A DNA stretch of 64,000 bases from Nocardia asiatica NBRC 100129 (GTDB lineage Bacteria; Actinomycetota; Actinomycetes; Mycobacteriales; Mycobacteriaceae), in assembly GCF_000308415.1 (NCBI RefSeq), contig NZ_BAFS01000004.1:29153-93152 (forward strand), read 5' to 3'. The translations under genes were made by a program, and so were the position numbers. Below, piece by piece: positions 61,495 to 64,000 of this stretch. The notes beneath the pieces were generated by a model that made no database searches, was not told the origin of the DNA, and saw only the letters and a program-made list of their open reading frames with translations. Numbering within the stretch: the first letter of the stretch is position 1; every line of letters starts with the position of its first letter.

Positions 61495-61511
61495 ATACCC
61501 CCCTAGGGTAT
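61495..61511 (-). promoter_or_regulatory. CsoR-like copper operator upstream of copZ
   Basis: ATACCC-CCCTA-GGGTAT is a perfect 6+6 palindrome with a 5-base spacer. It resembles the GC-rich TACCC/GGGTA inverted repeats bound by CsoR copper repressors in actinobacteria. No csoR gene is in the window. Confidence 0.65.
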
Positions 61512-61583
61512 TGCGGTGTCAAGTGTGACTTCCGGCTCAGACGAGAAAACCCGGTCCGCGGGGCGGACCGGGCTGGGCAGGAG

Positions 61584-62336
61584 TCAGGACGCGGGGTAGG
61601 TCACGAGCGCGACGGCGGGAGCCGATACAACCTGCACTGCGGCGGAATCGGCGACCTCGACGTGCAAGAACCCGCCCACGATCGCGATGCGGACGTCCTC
61701 GACTGTGCGCACGGGCTGTCCGTCGCGATTCAGTAGGGAGTACCCCTCGACCAAGGTGACCTCGGCCGCAACCCGCCATTGAAGTTCCACTGCGGCGCCT
61801 TTCCTCGATGCCGCGGGCGGGAAGTCGAGTTCCGGCTCGGCGACGTGGTTGAAGTAGTTGGACAGGACGTTCAATGCGATGTGGCCGACGACCTCGCTCA
61901 ACTCGGCGTCGCTCACGCCATGGGCCCGCGCCGAGGCGAGGATGGCGTCATTGATCCGGCCGCGGGTGTGGAGCACGGCGCGGGCGACGCGCAGGACCGC
62001 CTCCGCATGCGGGTCCTCGGCGCGCGCCGCTCGGGTGTCGGCGATCGCTCGCTTGGTGAGACCCATTTGGCTCGCGCGCATAGTGTGCGCGGAGGTGCAG
62101 TAGTCGCAGCCGTTTTCGCTCGCGACCAGCAAGGCGAGCTGTTCGCGAAGGCGGGCGGAAAGTTTTCCTGTGCCCAGCGCTTCGCGCAGGTTCAGGTAGC
62201 CGCGCAGGGTGGCGGGGCTGTTCGCCATGGCCGCGTAGAGATTCGGGACGCGGCCCAGCTGGCGCTGTACTCCGGTCAGCAACTCGGCCTGCTCGGCGTC
62301 GGCGGACTCGGTGGACACAAGGGGCAGGCGGGACAT
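61584..62336 (-). CDS. Carboxymuconolactone decarboxylase/AhpD-like protein with C-terminal extension
   Basis: A 250-residue protein. The first 170 residues form an AhpD/CMD-type domain with the redox pair Cys77-x-x-Cys80 and His84 in ASENGCDYCTSAHT, and LNVLSNYFNHVAEPELDFP. From about residue 178 an extra domain of 70 residues follows (VELQWRVAAEVTLVEGYSLLNRDGQPVRTVEDVRIAIVGG ...), which this family does not normally have. It is probably a peroxidase-like or thiol-redox protein. It is divergent from a TetR gene, and three operator-like palindromes in the gap suggest control by that regulator. The start is ATG 62336. Confidence 0.85.
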   Translation of the reverse strand: MSRLPLVSTESADAEQAELLTGVQRQLGRVPNLYAAMANSPATLRGYLNLREALGTGKLSARLREQLALLVASENGCDYCTSAHTMRASQMGLTKRAIADTRAARAEDPHAEAVLRVARAVLHTRGRINDAILASARAHGVSDAELSEVVGHIALNVLSNYFNHVAEPELDFPPAASRKGAAVELQWRVAAEVTLVEGYSLLNRDGQPVRTVEDVRIAIVGGFLHVEVADSAAVQVVSAPAVALVTYPAS

Positions 62337-62360
62337 AGGAGCCTCCAGCTCGAACAAGAT

Positions 62361-62436
62361 GGTACCGATCGGTGCCGAATCGGGACGGTACTGATCAGTC
62401 CCATCGTGGTCAAACAATACGGTACTGACCGGTTCC
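62361..62436. promoter_or_regulatory. Three operator copies between the AhpD-like and TetR genes
   Basis: Three related 16-base imperfect palindromes lie in the divergent intergenic region: GGTACCGATCGGTGCC (62361-62376), GGTACTGATCAGTCCC (62387-62402) and GGTACTGACCGGTTCC (62421-62436). The shared pattern is GGTACYGAYCRGTNCC. They are the likely binding sites of the adjacent TetR regulator. Confidence 0.75.
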
Positions 62437-62455
62437 GTTCTGCTACCGTGGTTGC

Positions 62456-63013
62456 ATGGCAACCCGCGCCAAGCAGCGCTTGCTCACCACGGCGGAGGAT
62501 CTGTTCTATGCCGAAGGCATCCGTGCCGTCGGCATCGACCGATTGCTCCAGGAGTCGGGTGTGGGCCGCGCCTCCTTCTATCGCCACTTCGCGAGCAAAG
62601 ACGAACTGATCGTCGCGGTACTGGAGGACCGCGACCGCCGCTGGCTGAACTGGCTGCGGGAATCGGTCGAGGCGAAAGCCGAGGACCCGGCTGCCCGCCC
62701 GCTCGCCGTCTTCGAGGCTCTGGCGGACCGGTTTGCCCGCAATGATTTCCGCGGCTGCGCGTTCATCAACACCATGGTCGAGGTCGCCGATCGCGCGAGC
62801 GCAGCGCATCAGGTCGCCGATCGGCACAAGCGCCGTGTCATCGAATACCTGAACGAACTCCTCAACGAGGCAGGCATCTCCGACGCCGCTGAGTCGGCCG
62901 CCGAGCTCGCGTTGCTGGTCGACGGTGCGATCGTCACCGCCGTCCGAGAGGGAACTCCGGACGCCGCCATCCGTGCTCGAGCTATCGCCCAGCGTTTGCT
63001 CGCCGCACCGTAA
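62456..63013 (+). CDS. TetR/AcrR-family regulator of the AhpD-like gene
   Basis: A 185-residue TetR regulator. The HTH near residues 7-50 reads RLLTTAEDLFYAEGIRAVGIDRLLQESGVGRASFYRHFASKDELIVAVL. The effector domain has one cysteine (FRGCAFINTMVEVAD) that could sense oxidants or electrophiles, an inference. The ATG at 62456 lies 20 bases after the third operator copy, so autoregulation together with repression of the divergent AhpD-like gene is likely. A terminator follows at 63087-63121. Confidence 0.92.
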   Translation: MATRAKQRLLTTAEDLFYAEGIRAVGIDRLLQESGVGRASFYRHFASKDELIVAVLEDRDRRWLNWLRESVEAKAEDPAARPLAVFEALADRFARNDFRGCAFINTMVEVADRASAAHQVADRHKRRVIEYLNELLNEAGISDAAESAAELALLVDGAIVTAVREGTPDAAIRARAIAQRLLAAP

Positions 63014-63086
63014 GGGCTTCGGAACGGCTGATGACCCGCTCGCGCACATCGCTACGGTGTGGCCGGATCGAGGTGATCCTATGGTC

Positions 63087-63121
63087 AAGGACCGGCGATC
63101 CCTCCGAGATCGCCGGTCCTT
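63087..63121 (+). terminator. Terminator of the TetR gene
   Basis: A perfect 14-bp inverted repeat (63087-63100 and 63108-63121) with a 7-base loop, 73 bases after the stop. Confidence 0.78.
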
Positions 63122-63423
63122 CAGCCCGGCGTGTCGCCGTCGAACGTTGTGTCACGCGCGGCGGATGCTGTTGGGTCGGACCGCTGACGCTGCGATGGGG
63201 TGATGCTGGTCTTCGACGATGGCGTGCTGGGCACTGCCCAGACGGCGAGGATATTCCTGCAGGCAGTGGAGCTTCGGGCTAGCCCTGGTGTGATGACGTC
63301 GAGGCCGCGAGGCGTCTTCCGGAGGTGCCGGCTCGGCGCGTGACCGCAGGGCGCCGAGCTCGGGCGTGACGGCCCATCCGGCGGCTGGATTCGCTGTCGC
63401 GTGAATAGTGCGCGCCTGGTCGT
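63122..63423. other. Gene-free stretch before the fatty-acid hydroxylase gene
   Basis: About 300 bases without a credible gene. A 47-codon plus-strand frame starting at 63203 (LVFDDGVLGTAQTARIFLQ) is open but has no clear Shine-Dalgarno and no recognisable relative. Confidence 0.35.
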
Positions 63424-64000
63424 TCAGGCGGAGTGCAGGTTGCGGGCGGTAGGTGAGATCTCGGTGGTGGCCGGGTCGGGGAAGGTGCCGAAGAGGCGGT
63501 CGGCGGTGCCCGAGCTGGTTACCGTGAACCAGTAGTGCTCGTTCTTGTAGTGGTGGTGGCGATGATTGCGCCAAATCGCCCGGTAGAGCGAGCCTTTGGG
63601 TTTGTAGTCGGTGTGGATCAGATAGTGCGTCCACTCGTAGCCGAGGCCGAGCAGGGTGATGGTGATCAGGAAGGTCAGTCCGAGGCCCAGCCGCGGGAAG
63701 GCGAACACCGCCAGCGCGACGAGCACGACCACCAGCGCTGACAGCGTCTTCGTCGGGATGAAGATCAGCGGGATGTCGCGCGGGTCCACATGGTGCTCGC
63801 GATGCTTGCGCGCCAGTTCGCTGTCGAGCGCGACCGGCCCGAGCCGCCGTGGCCGCCAATGCAGCACGGTGACGTGCACAATCCATTCGAACACCGGGAA
63901 CATCGCCAGCATCACGGCTGGCACCAGCAGGTCGGTCGGCTGCCAGTCGCCGACGGCGATCCGGGCGATCGACGCGCCCACCAGTGTGGTTCCGATCAGC
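63424..64000 (-). CDS. Fatty-acid hydroxylase/sterol desaturase family protein, N-terminus cut off
   Basis: The frame stays open to the window edge, so the start lies outside and about 190 residues are visible. Membrane segments (LLVPAVMLAMFPVFEWIVHV, LSALVVVLVALAVFAF, LGLTFLITITLLGLGYEW) alternate with the histidine motifs of the family: HVTVLHW, KHREHHVDP, WTHYLIHTDY and RNHRHHHYKNEHYW. These bind two iron atoms, and members hydroxylate or desaturate lipids. The lipid substrate is unknown. The C-terminus is complete at 63424. Confidence 0.88.
   Translation of the reverse strand, partial: LIGTTLVGASIARIAVGDWQPTDLLVPAVMLAMFPVFEWIVHVTVLHWRPRRLGPVALDSELARKHREHHVDPRDIPLIFIPTKTLSALVVVLVALAVFAFPRLGLGLTFLITITLLGLGYEWTHYLIHTDYKPKGSLYRAIWRNHRHHHYKNEHYWFTVTSSGTADRLFGTFPDPATTEISPTARNLHSA

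Overview
The window is a high-GC actinobacterial chromosome segment, almost certainly Nocardia or a very close relative. The evidence is a PE/PPE/EspG cassette (type VII secretion substrates and chaperone, typical of mycolic-acid bacteria), a LysX-type lysyl-tRNA synthetase fused to a lysyl-phosphatidylglycerol synthase, a cutinase-like esterase, a 207-residue mycobacterial-type SodA, and a gene order recalling the M. tuberculosis Rv3834-Rv3859 neighbourhood (serS, septum-formation protein, metallopeptidase, phosphatase, pheA, Rv3839-like, ferritin, glpQ1, Rv3843c-like, sodA, gltD, gltB) from memory. No tRNA, rRNA, CRISPR array, intact prophage or intact insertion sequence was recognised.

Layout. 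1-9.8 kb: the end of gltB and gltD (glutamate synthase), a secreted cutinase-like enzyme, a histidine phosphatase, a Uma2-type protein, small exported or membrane proteins, lysX and an S4 RNA-binding protein. 9.9-16.4 kb: rraA, two DUF5313 membrane proteins, an SRPBCC protein and a copper operon (membrane protein, YcnI, CopC, CopD). This part is bracketed by two blocks of an intergenic repeat family. 16.4-25.5 kb: a RecB-like nuclease with htpG, a methyltransferase, an SDR, a TetR regulator, a TMEM165/GDT1 manganese exporter preceded by what looks like a yybP-ykoY manganese riboswitch, and sodA with the Mn-type Gln at position 145. 25.5-31.8 kb: msrA, a structured intergenic region with an attenuator-like fold and a DnaA-box cluster, a rhodanese, DUF4328, glpQ, the largest repeat block and a DUF5926 gene. 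32-36.5 kb: iron storage and cell wall (bfrB, a ferritin paralogue without its ferroxidase ligands, an LCP ligase, a CPBP protease, a HugZ-like protein behind a strong IdeR box). 36.5-45.8 kb: pheA-phosphatase, PE-PPE-EspG, metallopeptidase, septum-formation protein, aldehyde dehydrogenase and serS. 45.9-56 kb: a c-di-GMP protein with GGDAF plus an intact EAL domain, two transporters, a MauE-thioredoxin fusion, a BP74-like protein, a metallo-beta-lactamase/Rieske protein, a lipoprotein and two PlsC acyltransferases. 56-64 kb: two truncated genes joined head to head, then copper export (copZ, metal-binding secreted protein, copA) behind a CsoR-like operator, a TetR/AhpD-like pair with three operator copies, and a fatty-acid hydroxylase cut by the window end.

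Shared themes are metal homeostasis (two copper loci, one manganese locus, iron storage and iron-regulated genes) and envelope biology. The most unusual material is non-coding. A dispersed repeat family occurs three times, each time immediately upstream of a gene and pointing into it. A 27.0-27.25 kb region carries mutually exclusive hairpins followed by DnaA boxes.
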